A stretch of DNA of 64,000 nucleotides from an uncultured Cytophagales bacterium (GTDB lineage: Bacteria; Bacteroidota; Bacteroidia; Cytophagales; Cyclobacteriaceae): the NCBI GenBank assembly GCA_913057175.1, contig CAJXNP010000009.1, forward strand, positions 62,001 to 126,000. Reading direction: 5' to 3'. The notes below the pieces were generated by a model that saw only the letters and a program-made list of their open reading frames with translations, was not told where the DNA came from and did not search any database. The position numbers and the translations under genes are program-made. Shown here piece by piece: positions 44,899 to 53,515 of the stretch. Each line of letters begins with the position of its first letter. Position 1 is the first letter of the stretch.

Positions 44899-45927
44899 AT
44901 GAATCATCTACGCTTTTTATTTTTTGTATTGATCTTAATTTCACCCTGTTGTTTACAAGCGCAGAAAGGCACAAAGGAGCGCATCAAAATTCACAGCAAG
45001 GCCCTGGAAGGAAACCTGATCGGCGATCCGGCAGATCGGGATGTTTCCGTTTATTTACCGCCATCATACAATGCAAACCCTGATCTTCGATATCCCGTGC
45101 TGTATTTTTTACATGGATTTACCGACAGCGACAGTCAGTGGTTTGGGTGGGAAGACCATTGGATCAATATCAAGGATGTGATCGATGCTTCTCTGGCTGA
45201 AGGGCTTTCTGATGAGATGATTGTAGTAATGCCAAATGCCTACAATTCATTCAAAGGAAGCATGTATTCCAGCTCGGTGACAATCGGTGATTGGGAAACA
45301 TTTGTGGTCAAGGAATTGGTGGATTACATCGATACACATTACCGAACGATTGCGGAGGCCAAAAGCCGGGGTTTGGCAGGACATTCCATGGGTGGATATG
45401 GAACCATGCGATTGGGGATGAAATTTCCGGATGTGTTTGCAGCTATCTATGCGATGAGTCCTTGTTGCATGGATGGCGAAGTGAGCATCAATGAGGATTT
45501 TGTCAAAAAAATGGAATCATATACAACCCTTGAGCAATTGAAAGATGCCCCTTTTTTTGAAATCGCTACCCTTGCTACTTCGTCAGCATGGGCTCCAAAT
45601 CCTGAGAATCCTCCCTATTACCTTGATCTTCCTTTTGAAGATGGAAAAGTACGACACGATGTTGCCTCTAAGATCGCTGCCAACCGGACTTTGTATACGA
45701 TTGAACAATACATCCCAAATATTAAAAGTCTGGAAGCCATTGGATTAGATGCCGGAACAAATGATTATAGCATCACTACCACCACAAAAAAACTTCACGA
45801 ATTGCTTGAGTCTTATGAGATTTCTCACCAGTATGAAAGTTACGAGGGCGATCACCTCAACCGTATTGCTGAAAGAATAAAAACCAGGACACTTCCATTC
45901 TTTTCTGAAAATTTAAGATTTGAGTGA
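44899..45927 (+). CDS. secreted esterase D-like alpha/beta hydrolase
   Basis: 342 residues; signal peptide ([10 protein letters not shown]). Esterase-D fold: [36 protein letters not shown], and nucleophile elbow [13 protein letters not shown] (Ser163), with a C-terminal His region (YEGDHLNRI) and the acid in GLDAGTNDY. Probably an extracytoplasmic carboxylesterase (feruloyl/acetyl-xylan-like); the substrate is not known. It is a single gene. Confidence 0.82.
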   Translation: MNHLRFLFFVLILISPCCLQAQKGTKERIKIHSKALEGNLIGDPADRDVSVYLPPSYNANPDLRYPVLYFLHGFTDSDSQWFGWEDHWINIKDVIDASLAEGLSDEMIVVMPNAYNSFKGSMYSSSVTIGDWETFVVKELVDYIDTHYRTIAEAKSRGLAGHSMGGYGTMRLGMKFPDVFAAIYAMSPCCMDGEVSINEDFVKKMESYTTLEQLKDAPFFEIATLATSSAWAPNPENPPYYLDLPFEDGKVRHDVASKIAANRTLYTIEQYIPNIKSLEAIGLDAGTNDYSITTTTKKLHELLESYEISHQYESYEGDHLNRIAERIKTRTLPFFSENLRFE

Positions 45928-46047
45928 TAGAATAAACCTAAATGTAATATTCATCAAAACAGACCTTTCTGAAAAGCCGGCTTCATCCTCACAACATTTG
46001 GTGGGAAGTCCGGTCTACTTTCCATATCATGCTATGTTGTTCGTATT

Positions 46048-46479
46048 TCAAATGTCAAAATTGATTAATACTACCGGTTCAGGATCTTCTTTTCCTCCTG
46101 CTGCCTGATACGCTTTTCTTGCTCCTGAATTAGAGTTTTCTGTTGCTACCCATGCTTCTTCACACCCGATTTCCTTTCCAAATTCACATAACTTTCTAAC
46201 CATCGTACGTCCGATGCCCTGGTTTTGAAACTCATCAATCACGCTCACCTCATTGATAAATAATGCCGGATCCTTATCGGGATGCACATAATTAATAGCA
46301 GAAGCCATTCCAACAATTTTGTTATCATCATATGCAAGGATCATGTGATGGCGTGGATCTTCGAGAAATTCCCTTGCCCGGTTAGGTTTTACGTCGTAGT
46401 CGAACAATTCATCTCCGATATCAATCATAGCAGACAGATCATCAATGGAAGCTAATTTGTAGTGGATATTTGGATTCAT
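46048..46479 (-). CDS. GNAT-family N-acetyltransferase
   Basis: 143 residues, full GNAT fold: LAYDDNKIVGMASAI, the acetyl-CoA motif VSVIDEFQNQGIGRTMVRKL, and C-terminal motif ENSNSGARKAYQAAGG. It resembles the small single-domain aminoglycoside-type (AAC(3)-I-like) branch, but no substrate can be read from sequence, so no resistance role is claimed. Single gene. Confidence 0.82.
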   Translation of the reverse strand: MNPNIHYKLASIDDLSAMIDIGDELFDYDVKPNRAREFLEDPRHHMILAYDDNKIVGMASAINYVHPDKDPALFINEVSVIDEFQNQGIGRTMVRKLCEFGKEIGCEEAWVATENSNSGARKAYQAAGGKEDPEPVVLINFDI

Positions 46480-46594
46480 TCGATAGAAATTTGATATTGA
46501 TAGAATGGTTAAAAGTTTTGGCTTGACATATTTCTCAAAATTATCCAGCCTTTTTTGAGTATCAATGATTAATCATCTGTTGATTTGAGCGTGT

Positions 46595-47308
46595 ATGCCT
46601 GGTAAAATTTACGATAAAAATTCCTCTAAATTCCTAACAGCTTTCAATCAGCTCGAAAAGTTCCTGCGAGATCAATTAGAAGACAAGACCCTGGGGTTTA
46701 GTGAGATGGTCGGAAAGTGGAATGACCTGGGTTATTTATCTCATAATTATTATCGTGATCTGGTTCAATTTGCCCGTCTACGGAATGCCATCGTTCATGA
46801 TTATGCCAGGGGAAAAGTCATTGCCGAGCCCAGCGATTATGCAGTGAAGAGGATCCGGCAACTGTGTCAGGATGTTTGTCGGCCAAAGAGATTGCATGAA
46901 TTGTTTAACAAGAAAATAATAACGGCTGGAATTCAGGATAAGATTAGCGAGGTTTTGAGTCTCTTTTGGCAGCACAAGATTTCGCAAATTCCCGTAGTTG
47001 AAAATGGAAAAATCATAAACGTATTAAACACCAATACGATCAGCTGGTGGTTTTCAGCAACTCATCCGGATAATTTTCAAGTAGCGCCAATTGGTGAAGT
47101 GTTATCGTACATGGAGCACCAAAGGAACTTCGCCTTACTATCAGAAAATGCCAAATTTCCGGAGGCTGTAAAGCTGTTTCGCGAGTCTTATTCCAAAGTC
47201 AATCGTGGTTGGTTCATGGATGCCATTCTGATCACCACCAATGGTCAGCCAGAGCTCCCCATAAAAGGAATCATTGTCCTGGAGGATCTCGTAGATCATT
47301 TGATTTAA
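46595..47308 (+). CDS. HEPN-like domain fused to CBS pair
   Basis: 237 residues. The N-terminal all-helical part (about 1-95) contains RLRNAIVHDYARG: Arg63, His68 and Tyr70 fit R-x4-H-x-Y, the catalytic signature of HepT/HEPN ribonucleases. The C-terminal part (about 105-237) reads as a CBS pair (ISEVLSLFWQHKISQIPVVE; then GIIVLEDLVDHLI), which in other proteins binds adenine nucleotides. A nucleotide-sensing RNA-binding or RNA-cleaving protein is a reasonable inference. No partner MNT antitoxin gene is adjacent. Confidence 0.7.
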   Translation: MPGKIYDKNSSKFLTAFNQLEKFLRDQLEDKTLGFSEMVGKWNDLGYLSHNYYRDLVQFARLRNAIVHDYARGKVIAEPSDYAVKRIRQLCQDVCRPKRLHELFNKKIITAGIQDKISEVLSLFWQHKISQIPVVENGKIINVLNTNTISWWFSATHPDNFQVAPIGEVLSYMEHQRNFALLSENAKFPEAVKLFRESYSKVNRGWFMDAILITTNGQPELPIKGIIVLEDLVDHLI

Positions 47309-47409
47309 GGTATAGATTATGTGGAAAGATGATTTTACAGAATTGAATGTTTACCATTATTTTAGGACTATCTAATTCACTATCTTTCGTCAAACTAATC
47401 AACAGCTCT

Positions 47410-48054
47410 ATGAAAACTCTACTTATCAATTCGTTTGCTATCTTCATAATCCTGACCATCGCATCATGCGGAGGAAAAGTAAAGGAAGCCAAAGACTCAC
47501 TTAATAATATCAAAAATCTGGCAGACGCGGCAGATAATATTTCCAAAGAAATGGAAGAAGCCAATGAAAAACTTGCCGAACGACGGGATAAAGGGGATAC
47601 CTTAGCCTTGCATTATGAAGATCTGGCAAAATACCTTCCCGAATCAGTTGGAGATTATCAAAAGGTTGGTGATCTGGATGGTGGTACAACCAATATGGCG
47701 GGAATGGGTTCGTTTTCCAATGTCAGCCAGAATTACGAGAATTCTGATGGGCATCGACTCGAAATCAATATCTTGGATTACAATGCCGCTCAAATGATGT
47801 TTGTCACAGCGATGGCGGCCTATGCTTCAGGGTTTAGCGTAGATACGCCTGAAAATATGATGAAAGGACTGGAAATATCGGATGAGATCAAAGGATGGCA
47901 GGAGTTCAAGAAAAAAAGCAAGAAATCGACTTCCGTTGTGGGAATAGCAAACCGGTTTTACGTTCAGGTCGAAGCCGACAACCAGGAAAATACAGATTTC
48001 ACCAATTCAGTTATTGAAGATGACATTGAAATTGATGAATTAGCTAGCATGTAA
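47410..48054 (+). CDS. hypothetical lipoprotein
   Basis: From ATG 47410, 214 residues with lipobox LTIASC (Cys19), which is why this start is preferred over an in-frame start at 47347. A helical, coiled-coil stretch (EAKDSLNNIKNLADAADNIS) leads into a beta-rich domain beginning ALHYEDLAKYLPESVGDYQK. The gene's stop is 25 nt before the SDR gene. Not recognised; probably periplasmic. Confidence 0.68.
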   Translation: MKTLLINSFAIFIILTIASCGGKVKEAKDSLNNIKNLADAADNISKEMEEANEKLAERRDKGDTLALHYEDLAKYLPESVGDYQKVGDLDGGTTNMAGMGSFSNVSQNYENSDGHRLEINILDYNAAQMMFVTAMAAYASGFSVDTPENMMKGLEISDEIKGWQEFKKKSKKSTSVVGIANRFYVQVEADNQENTDFTNSVIEDDIEIDELASM

Positions 48055-48079
48055 TGGAAACATTGTCTGGCGAAAATTC

Positions 48080-48916
48080 ATGAGTCGTAAAAAAGCGCTT
48101 ATCACCGGTGGAGCAGGAGGGTTTGGACAAGCCATCTCCAAGGAGCTGATTGAGGATGGGTTTGAAATCTTTTTAACGGATATTGATGAGAAGGCGCTGA
48201 CCAAAATCACACTTCCACATACGCATGTTTTGTTGCTGGATATCACCGATGCAAAGAGTATCCGGAAAGCTTTTGAGGTGATCTCAGGGTTAACGGACGG
48301 TTTGGATGCTTTGATCAACAATGCGGGTCATTTTGACCGGTTTCCTTTGACAGAAGTGGATCCCGAAAGAATTGAAAAACTAATCAAAATAAATGTTTTG
48401 GGCCACCAATTTGTCACACAGCAATTCTTTCCCTTACTGCATAAAAGAAAAGGAAGGATCATCAATATTAGCAGCGAATCCGCTTTGGTCGGCCTTCCTC
48501 TTTTAGCTTATGGAATGTCCAAATCGATGTTTGATCTTTGGACCGATCAGCTCAGGCTGGAGCTTACTTTACAGGATATGCATGTTTCCACCATCCGTCC
48601 CGGAGGACATAAAACTGGATTCTTAGATAAAACGATTGATGTCATCAATGAGGTTGAAGAGAATTCAAAATATGCTTTACTAATGAATGAAATGAAGGAT
48701 CAAACCGATAGGATATTATCGAACATACAATCCCATCCAAAAGATGTGGCAGTGACGGTTAGAAAAGCGCTATCATCTAAGCATCCAAAAAAAGAATATT
48801 GGGTGAATGTAAGCCGATTGTACCGGGTGTTGTCTCTGATTCCTGAAAGTCTTCGTGAAAAAATAATCATTGCTAAAATGAAGAAGAAAATACAAAAAGA
48901 ACTGAAGCACAGGTAG
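48080..48916 (+). CDS. short-chain dehydrogenase/reductase
   Basis: 278 residues. N-terminal NAD(P)-binding GGAGGFGQAISKEL, mid-region NNAGHFDRFPLTEV, catalytic Ser/Tyr/Lys in ISSESALVGLPLLAYGMSKS (YGMSK), and PGGHKTGF. A cytoplasmic oxidoreductase of unknown substrate, possibly SDR for a lipid or ketone; ends in a basic Lys-rich tail. Confidence 0.86.
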   Translation: MSRKKALITGGAGGFGQAISKELIEDGFEIFLTDIDEKALTKITLPHTHVLLLDITDAKSIRKAFEVISGLTDGLDALINNAGHFDRFPLTEVDPERIEKLIKINVLGHQFVTQQFFPLLHKRKGRIINISSESALVGLPLLAYGMSKSMFDLWTDQLRLELTLQDMHVSTIRPGGHKTGFLDKTIDVINEVEENSKYALLMNEMKDQTDRILSNIQSHPKDVAVTVRKALSSKHPKKEYWVNVSRLYRVLSLIPESLREKIIIAKMKKKIQKELKHR

Positions 48917-48942
48917 TTAAACCTGTGCATGATTGGCATCAA

Positions 48943-49209
48943 TTAATTAACGTGAGCGGAATCTTTTAGCTTATCAATTCCTTTTTTTCCCATGTCAGTC
49001 AATTGATCTACTTTCTTATTGTAATCTTCTTTCAGGTGGCTTATTCTCTCTTCTACATTGTGCCCCAGGTTTTCAGTAAATTTATCTACCTCTTTTTTAA
49101 TTTTCTTTCTTGTTTTATCTCCGCTGTAGGGCGCCATTAAAATTCCTGCAGATACGCCGGCCAAAGCCCCGATAATAAATCCTGATAAAACTTTTATTGT
49201 AGTGTTCAT
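48943..49209 (-). CDS. YtxH-domain protein
   Basis: 88 residues. A Gly-rich N-terminal hydrophobic segment (IGALAGVSAGILMAPYSGDK) with the YtxH signature followed by a charged helix (KIKKEVDKFTENLGH...). A small membrane-associated stress-type protein whose role is undefined. It is convergent with the SDR gene (27 nt apart). Confidence 0.8.
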   Translation of the reverse strand: MNTTIKVLSGFIIGALAGVSAGILMAPYSGDKTRKKIKKEVDKFTENLGHNVEERISHLKEDYNKKVDQLTDMGKKGIDKLKDSAHVN

Positions 49210-49323
49210 AATCGTTGTGTTTAAAGTTTAAACTAGTTTTTTATACTTGTTATAACGTGAAAATCGTGCCAAAAGATATTTTGCCAGCGAAAGCTTTTAA
49301 TAAATATTATCCTTTTATTTCCT

Positions 49324-49764
49324 TTAAAGGCATATTTTGATCAGGGCAACCAGCTTTTCTTTTGTTAATGATTTTAACGTTTCGGTCTTTAATGTATCAG
49401 GGGTTTCAGGGGAAATTAGTTGTTGATATTGATCCACATTAAACAGCTCCTTGAGTTTATTGTCAAATTTTGTGTGACTATTTTCTACACCAAAAAGCTC
49501 AATTTCATCTTTTGCAATTTCCAGGATTTCTTTCCCTTTTCTTTTACAGGTTTCAATGGGCTTGTATTTGGCGTTGGAATCCCGGAGAGCCCAACTACTG
49601 TAATCAATTTTCAGGTTGTTGATCTCATTGATCTTTTGATCGGAGGGGCCGAAAATCCTGGAAAGCAGATAAATGGTAGAACTCTTCCACGCGTCAAGGT
49701 CAAAATCCTGTGCGGAAAGTTTTTCGATTTGCTTGTCAATTAATTGAAGGTACTTATCTTTCAC
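49324..49764 (-). CDS. hypothetical protein
   Basis: 146 residues, mostly helical and charged; begins MKDKYLQLIDKQIEKLSAQD and contains WALRDSNAKYKPIETCKRKG. A coiled-coil or adaptor-like character is likely. Divergent from the 163-residue gene at 49843 (78 nt apart). Not recognised. Confidence 0.55.
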   Translation of the reverse strand: MKDKYLQLIDKQIEKLSAQDFDLDAWKSSTIYLLSRIFGPSDQKINEINNLKIDYSSWALRDSNAKYKPIETCKRKGKEILEIAKDEIELFGVENSHTKFDNKLKELFNVDQYQQLISPETPDTLKTETLKSLTKEKLVALIKICL

Positions 49765-49842
49765 TTGCTATCTATTTTATTAATAATTTATTGATAAGCT
49801 GACTAATAAACAATGATGACTGAAAGAATGAAAAGTTGATCC

Positions 49843-50334
49843 ATGAAAATTGCTACGGTAACAGAGATAAAAAAGGAATTGACAACACTTTCCAATGAAG
49901 AATTGATCGAATTGAACCTTACGTTTATTAAGTATAAAAAAGAAAACAAAGAGCTTGTCAATTATTTATTGTTTGAGGCGGATCATGAACAAGACTACAT
50001 AGAAGCTGTCAAATCCGAAGCGACGGAATCATGGAACACGATGAACACCAGTAGCTTGTATTACGCAAAAAAGACTATTCGAAAGACATTGAGGTTCATT
50101 AAAAAACAGATTAAATTCTCAGGAATCAAAACTACTGAAATAGAATTGCTGATCTTTTTTTGTCGACAAATGAAGGGACTAAACATCCCTGTTCACACAA
50201 GTAAGGCCATGATGAACCTGTATGAGAGGCAATTGCAGATCATAAATAAGTCATTGAACTCGATTCACGAGGACTTGCGAATTGACTATGAATCCGAATG
50301 GAATGAAATCAAGACATTTCACGAAAAGAATTAA
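49843..50334 (+). CDS. hypothetical protein
   Basis: 163 residues, helical and lysine-rich (KKTIRKTLRFIKKQIKFSG) with no signal peptide or recognised domain. Divergent from the preceding minus-strand gene, so both may share a promoter region. Not recognised. Confidence 0.58.
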   Translation: MKIATVTEIKKELTTLSNEELIELNLTFIKYKKENKELVNYLLFEADHEQDYIEAVKSEATESWNTMNTSSLYYAKKTIRKTLRFIKKQIKFSGIKTTEIELLIFFCRQMKGLNIPVHTSKAMMNLYERQLQIINKSLNSIHEDLRIDYESEWNEIKTFHEKN

Positions 50335-50422
50335 CCCTTTACTTTCAGAAAAATGAAAACGCCATTTCTAATTATCCATCCAAATTCCCTTTTGAAGTGG
50401 AGTGTACAATCGTGCCTCTGTT

Positions 50423-51130
50423 TCAGCAAAAATCTTCAGGAATTTTCAATTTCATCATTGTGGACATTCTCCAAAATTCAGGTGAAATTTTAGCGGCAAT
50501 AGTGATCGGTTTCATTGAAACAGGGTGCTCAAAGTTCAGCTTTGCTGCATGAAGCAACATGATGGTCATGTTCCATTTCTCCTTGAATAATCGATTTTGC
50601 TTGTTGCAACCGTGAGGGCGATCACCGATGATGGGATGGAGAATATGGGCAAAGTGTTTTCTGATCTGGTGCATGCGACCTGTTTGAGGGTTGACTTCAA
50701 CCAGTGAATACCGGGAGGTGCTATGCTTTCCAAACGGAACATGAAGCTCTGTTCTTGCCAAAGTCTTATATTCGGTGATTGCTTCCTGTAATGAACCCTT
50801 TTCACTTTTTAGAGGATAATCGATCAAACCTAAATCGTCAGTATATCCCCGTACAAGCGCCAGATAACTCTTCTTAATTAGCCTTTCTGCAAACTGCTTT
50901 TGCATTGTTTTCAGTGAATCTGTATCAAATGCGAAAATCAAAACACCACTTGTCTTCCGATCCAGTCGATGGATGGGATAAACCTTTCGGCCAACCTGAT
51001 CCCGCAATAATTGCAGGGCAAAAACTGACTCATCTTTGGCAATGGGGGATCGGTGAACCAATAAACCATTGGGTTTGTTGATGGCGATAAAAAAGTTGTC
51101 CTGGTAAATTATTTCAAGTTCCAAGATCAA
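50423..51130 (-). CDS. RluA-family pseudouridine synthase (TruC-like)
   Basis: 235 residues. Catalytic motif YPIHRLDRKTSGVLIFA with Asp57; downstream RYSLVEVNPQTGRMHQIRKH and HPIIGDRPHGCNK, all typical. The enzyme isomerises uridine to pseudouridine in tRNA or rRNA; TruC (tRNA U65) is the closest match by length, but the target cannot be fixed. Its start overlaps the ArsR gene's end by 4 nt, so it is the last gene of a three-gene operon. Confidence 0.88.
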   Translation of the reverse strand: MILELEIIYQDNFFIAINKPNGLLVHRSPIAKDESVFALQLLRDQVGRKVYPIHRLDRKTSGVLIFAFDTDSLKTMQKQFAERLIKKSYLALVRGYTDDLGLIDYPLKSEKGSLQEAITEYKTLARTELHVPFGKHSTSRYSLVEVNPQTGRMHQIRKHFAHILHPIIGDRPHGCNKQNRLFKEKWNMTIMLLHAAKLNFEHPVSMKPITIAAKISPEFWRMSTMMKLKIPEDFC

Positions 51131-51453
51131 CTGTTTTTCGTATCAAGAAAATCTTGCAAATTTTTCAAGCTTTCATCCCAGAATTTGTCATAAAATGCCA
51201 GCCAGTCTCTTATCTCGTTAAGAGCAGATAGGTTTGCCTGGCAATATTTTTCCCGACCTATTGATTCAATTTCAAGCATCCCCGCATCGTGTAAAAGCAT
51301 AATGTGCTTGGTAATTCCCTGGCGTGAAATATTAAATTGCCCGGCAATCTGGGTGATAGAAAGAGCTGTAGTGGCCAAAACAAGGACGTGAAAGATTTCA
51401 CGCCTTGTCGGGTCAGCAATTGCTTTGAAAATTTTATTGATTCTACTTTGCAT
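51127..51453 (-). CDS. ArsR-family transcriptional regulator
   Basis: 108 residues, a small winged helix: IFKAIADPTRREIFHVLVLA then SITQIAGQFNISRQGITKHI, and RHWLAFYDKFWDESL-like end. It lacks the Cys metal box of ArsR/SmtB sensors, so it belongs to the type paired with AHSA1/SRPBCC proteins. It overlaps both neighbours (11 nt with the AHSA1 gene, 4 nt with the pseudouridine synthase). The twin operators at 51910 and 51948 are its likely targets. Confidence 0.86.
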   Translation of the reverse strand: MQSRINKIFKAIADPTRREIFHVLVLATTALSITQIAGQFNISRQGITKHIMLLHDAGMLEIESIGREKYCQANLSALNEIRDWLAFYDKFWDESLKNLQDFLDTKNS

Positions 51454-51862
51454 GTACCATTTTTGTGAGATAGTTTTCCAATTCTGTCATGCAATGATCC
51501 CATCCTCCACTGAAACTTTCAAACATTTTAACGGCAGATTCACCCGGGTATTTGGAAATGCCCGAATGTTCCAGTTGAATTAATGTTCCATTTTCATTTT
51601 CAGAGAGGTTCCAGGAAACCACTGTATCAACATCGGTTCCATTAACTTTCCAGGTATAAACTAATTTATGAACCGGATTGGCCTCAAGCACCTTTCCCGT
51701 AATAGTCGTTTTTTCGTGGGTAAAAGTATATTTATAGCCTACTTCCGCTTTAAATTCTGCCTGGATAAACCAGGAGGATATCTCTTCTGCCTTTGTGATG
51801 GCATTCCAAACCAAGTTGATAGGATGGTTGATTTGTTGTTCTTTTTTTAATACGTCTTGCAT
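51443..51862 (-). CDS. AHSA1/SRPBCC-domain protein
   Basis: 139 residues from ATG 51862 (an upstream ATG at 51913 adds 17 unneeded residues). Helix-grip fold: INHPINLVWNAITKAEEISS then FTHEKTTITGKVLEANPVHK and a C-terminal helix (GWDHCMTELENYLTKM). In this gene pair the SRPBCC protein is usually of unknown ligand. First gene of the AHSA1-ArsR-pseudouridine synthase operon. Confidence 0.84.
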   Translation of the reverse strand: MQDVLKKEQQINHPINLVWNAITKAEEISSWFIQAEFKAEVGYKYTFTHEKTTITGKVLEANPVHKLVYTWKVNGTDVDTVVSWNLSENENGTLIQLEHSGISKYPGESAVKMFESFSGGWDHCMTELENYLTKMVHAK

Positions 51863-51909
51863 AATGATAAAATTTGGTGATCGAATAAATTGTTCCATTA
51901 AATAATTGC

Positions 51910-51925
51910 GCAACTAATTGGTTGC
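51910..51925 (-). promoter_or_regulatory. operator 1 for ArsR-type regulator
   Basis: GCAACTAATTGGTTGC, an imperfect palindrome (GCAAC...GTTGC). A near copy lies 38 nt upstream at 51948. It is just downstream of the -7 element. Confidence 0.65.
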
Positions 51926-51933
51926 TAAACTAA

Positions 51934-51941
51934 CAAAAATA
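51934..51941 (-). promoter_or_regulatory. -7 element of the AHSA1-ArsR operon
   Basis: On the minus strand this reads TATTTTTG, exact TAnnTTTG, and lies between the two operators, so binding at either would block it. Confidence 0.6.
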
Positions 51942-51947
51942 ATTATA

Positions 51948-51963
51948 GCAACCAAATGGTTGC
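51948..51963 (-). promoter_or_regulatory. operator 2 for ArsR-type regulator
   Basis: GCAACCAAATGGTTGC: GCAACC pairs with GGTTGC around AAAT. Same half-sites as operator 1. Confidence 0.65.
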
Positions 51964-52058
51964 TTAAAAAAGTTGATATTCCGGTAATAATTTGTTTTGT
52001 CTATCCATTAAGCACAAAAAATTGTAGTAAACGTTAAAACAACAAATCAACTACCACT

Positions 52059-53186
52059 ATGAAAAATGAAGTAATGGAAATGAGCCTGCATGACATGGCC
52101 CACGAATTAGGTAAAAAATTTGAACTACGTGCCTCTTTGCATGACCGTGATGGTTCATTTGTTAAAGAAAACTATCTGGAATTAAAGGAGCTTAAATATT
52201 TTTCAGCATTGATCCCGGAAGAGCTGGGAGGAGGGGGGATGTCGCACAGTGAGATGTGTGATATATTGCGCATTATTAGTCAATACTGCGGTTCCACAGC
52301 TTTGGCCATGTCGATGCATCAGCATCTGATCTCTGCTAATGTCTGGAAATATAAAAACGGACAAGGGGCTGAAGATACCTTACGAAAAATAGCCAGTAAA
52401 AATTTGATCCTTGTCAGTACCGGAGCAAAGGACTGGCTTGAATCAAACGGAGATATGATCAAAGTTGACGGTGGTTATCTCGTCACCGCTACCAAGCATT
52501 TTACCAGCCAGGCACCAATAGGTGATATGATGATCATAAGTGCTCCTTATAAAGATCCTGATAAGGGATGGCAGGTTTTGCACTTTCCTGTTCCATATGG
52601 TGCTGACGGTGTTTCCGTTATGGATAACTGGGACACACTGGGAATGCGCGGAACAGGCTCTCACTCTACTAAATTGGAAAATGTTTTTGTTCCGGATTCA
52701 GCCATTGTTCTTGCCCGGCCACAAGGAGAGTACCATCCTGTATTTAATGTGGTACTAACAGTAGCGATGCCATTGATTATGGCTGTTTATGTGGGAGTAG
52801 CAGAAAAAGCTGCCAGCATGGCTATTCAGTTTGCAAAAGGTATTGTAAAACCCAAAGATCACCTTATATCGGCCATTGGAAAGTTGAATAATACTTTGAC
52901 AAACGCCCGATTAAATTGGGAGAGTATGATCAGGATTACCAATGATTTTGATTTTAAGCCCATCAAGATCAATGGCCATGAAATGATCACCCGTAAAACA
53001 AATGTTGCCCACTCTTGTATCGACACTGTAACCCAGGCGATGGAGATTGTCGGTGGTCAGGGTTATTTCAAAAAGATGCAGTTGGAGAGATTGTTCCGAG
53101 ATGTACAGGGAGCAAAATACCATCCTTATCAGGAACAAGAACAATTGTTGTTCAGTGGAGAGTTTTTATTGAAGGAGAACATTTAA
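52059..53186 (+). CDS. acyl-CoA dehydrogenase family protein
   Basis: 375 residues, FAD-dependent. N-terminal helical domain (SALIPEELGGGGMSHSEMCD), mid beta domain with GDMMIISAPY and WDTLGMRGTGSHSTKLENVF, and C-terminal helical domain with MEIVGGQGYFKKMQLERLFR and DVQGAKYHPYQEQEQLLFSG. The usual acyl-CoA substrate cannot be assigned; the C-terminal base is not obvious. Divergent from the ArsR operon, so the operators may also affect it. Followed 7 nt later by a small gene. Confidence 0.87.
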   Translation: MKNEVMEMSLHDMAHELGKKFELRASLHDRDGSFVKENYLELKELKYFSALIPEELGGGGMSHSEMCDILRIISQYCGSTALAMSMHQHLISANVWKYKNGQGAEDTLRKIASKNLILVSTGAKDWLESNGDMIKVDGGYLVTATKHFTSQAPIGDMMIISAPYKDPDKGWQVLHFPVPYGADGVSVMDNWDTLGMRGTGSHSTKLENVFVPDSAIVLARPQGEYHPVFNVVLTVAMPLIMAVYVGVAEKAASMAIQFAKGIVKPKDHLISAIGKLNNTLTNARLNWESMIRITNDFDFKPIKINGHEMITRKTNVAHSCIDTVTQAMEIVGGQGYFKKMQLERLFRDVQGAKYHPYQEQEQLLFSGEFLLKENI

Positions 53187-53193
53187 TCATAGA

Positions 53194-53463
53194 GTGATGA
53201 AATTTAGAAACATTCTTCAATTACCAATTAGGTTTGCTAAACCAAAAGCATCCTTCCAGGCAAATTCTTTGTTGAGAAAGAAAGTCCAATCGTTTATCGA
53301 TCTTTATCAAATAAAAGATGATGGCTCAATTATGGAGTTGGTGAATACAATTAATCACTACCGGATGCTTGAAAATAAGCTGCGGATGAAATTGGTTAAT
53401 GAAGGCTCGAGAGGTCTTTACCCAAAAAGATCCTTTGATTATGACTTTAAAGAATTTGATTAA
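53194..53463 (+). CDS. small hypothetical protein
   Basis: 89 residues, basic (RKKVQSFIDLYQIK; then YRMLENKLRMKLVNEGSRGL), no signal peptide. It starts 7 nt after the dehydrogenase stop, so likely cotranscribed. Not recognised. Confidence 0.58.
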   Translation: MMKFRNILQLPIRFAKPKASFQANSLLRKKVQSFIDLYQIKDDGSIMELVNTINHYRMLENKLRMKLVNEGSRGLYPKRSFDYDFKEFD

Positions 53464-53473
53464 GAATATATGT

Positions 53474-53510
53474 AGTCGTCAGACCACATCAAGCGGTCTG
53501 ACGACTTATT
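53474..53510. terminator. bidirectional terminator between convergent genes
   Basis: AGTCGTCAGACC (53474-53485) pairs perfectly with GGTCTGACGACT (53495-53506), loop of 9. A related imperfect hairpin (GTCGTCTGACCA / TGGCCGGACGAC) is at about 54552-54582. Confidence 0.75.
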
Positions 53511-53515
53511 TAAGG

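Noticed and set aside
46048..46479. Aminoglycoside resistance gene
   Set aside because: The GNAT fold is clear but substrate residues cannot be judged; similarity to AAC(3)-I is too general.
47347..47409. Upstream start of the lipoprotein gene
   Set aside because: It would put 21 residues before a well-formed lipoprotein signal.
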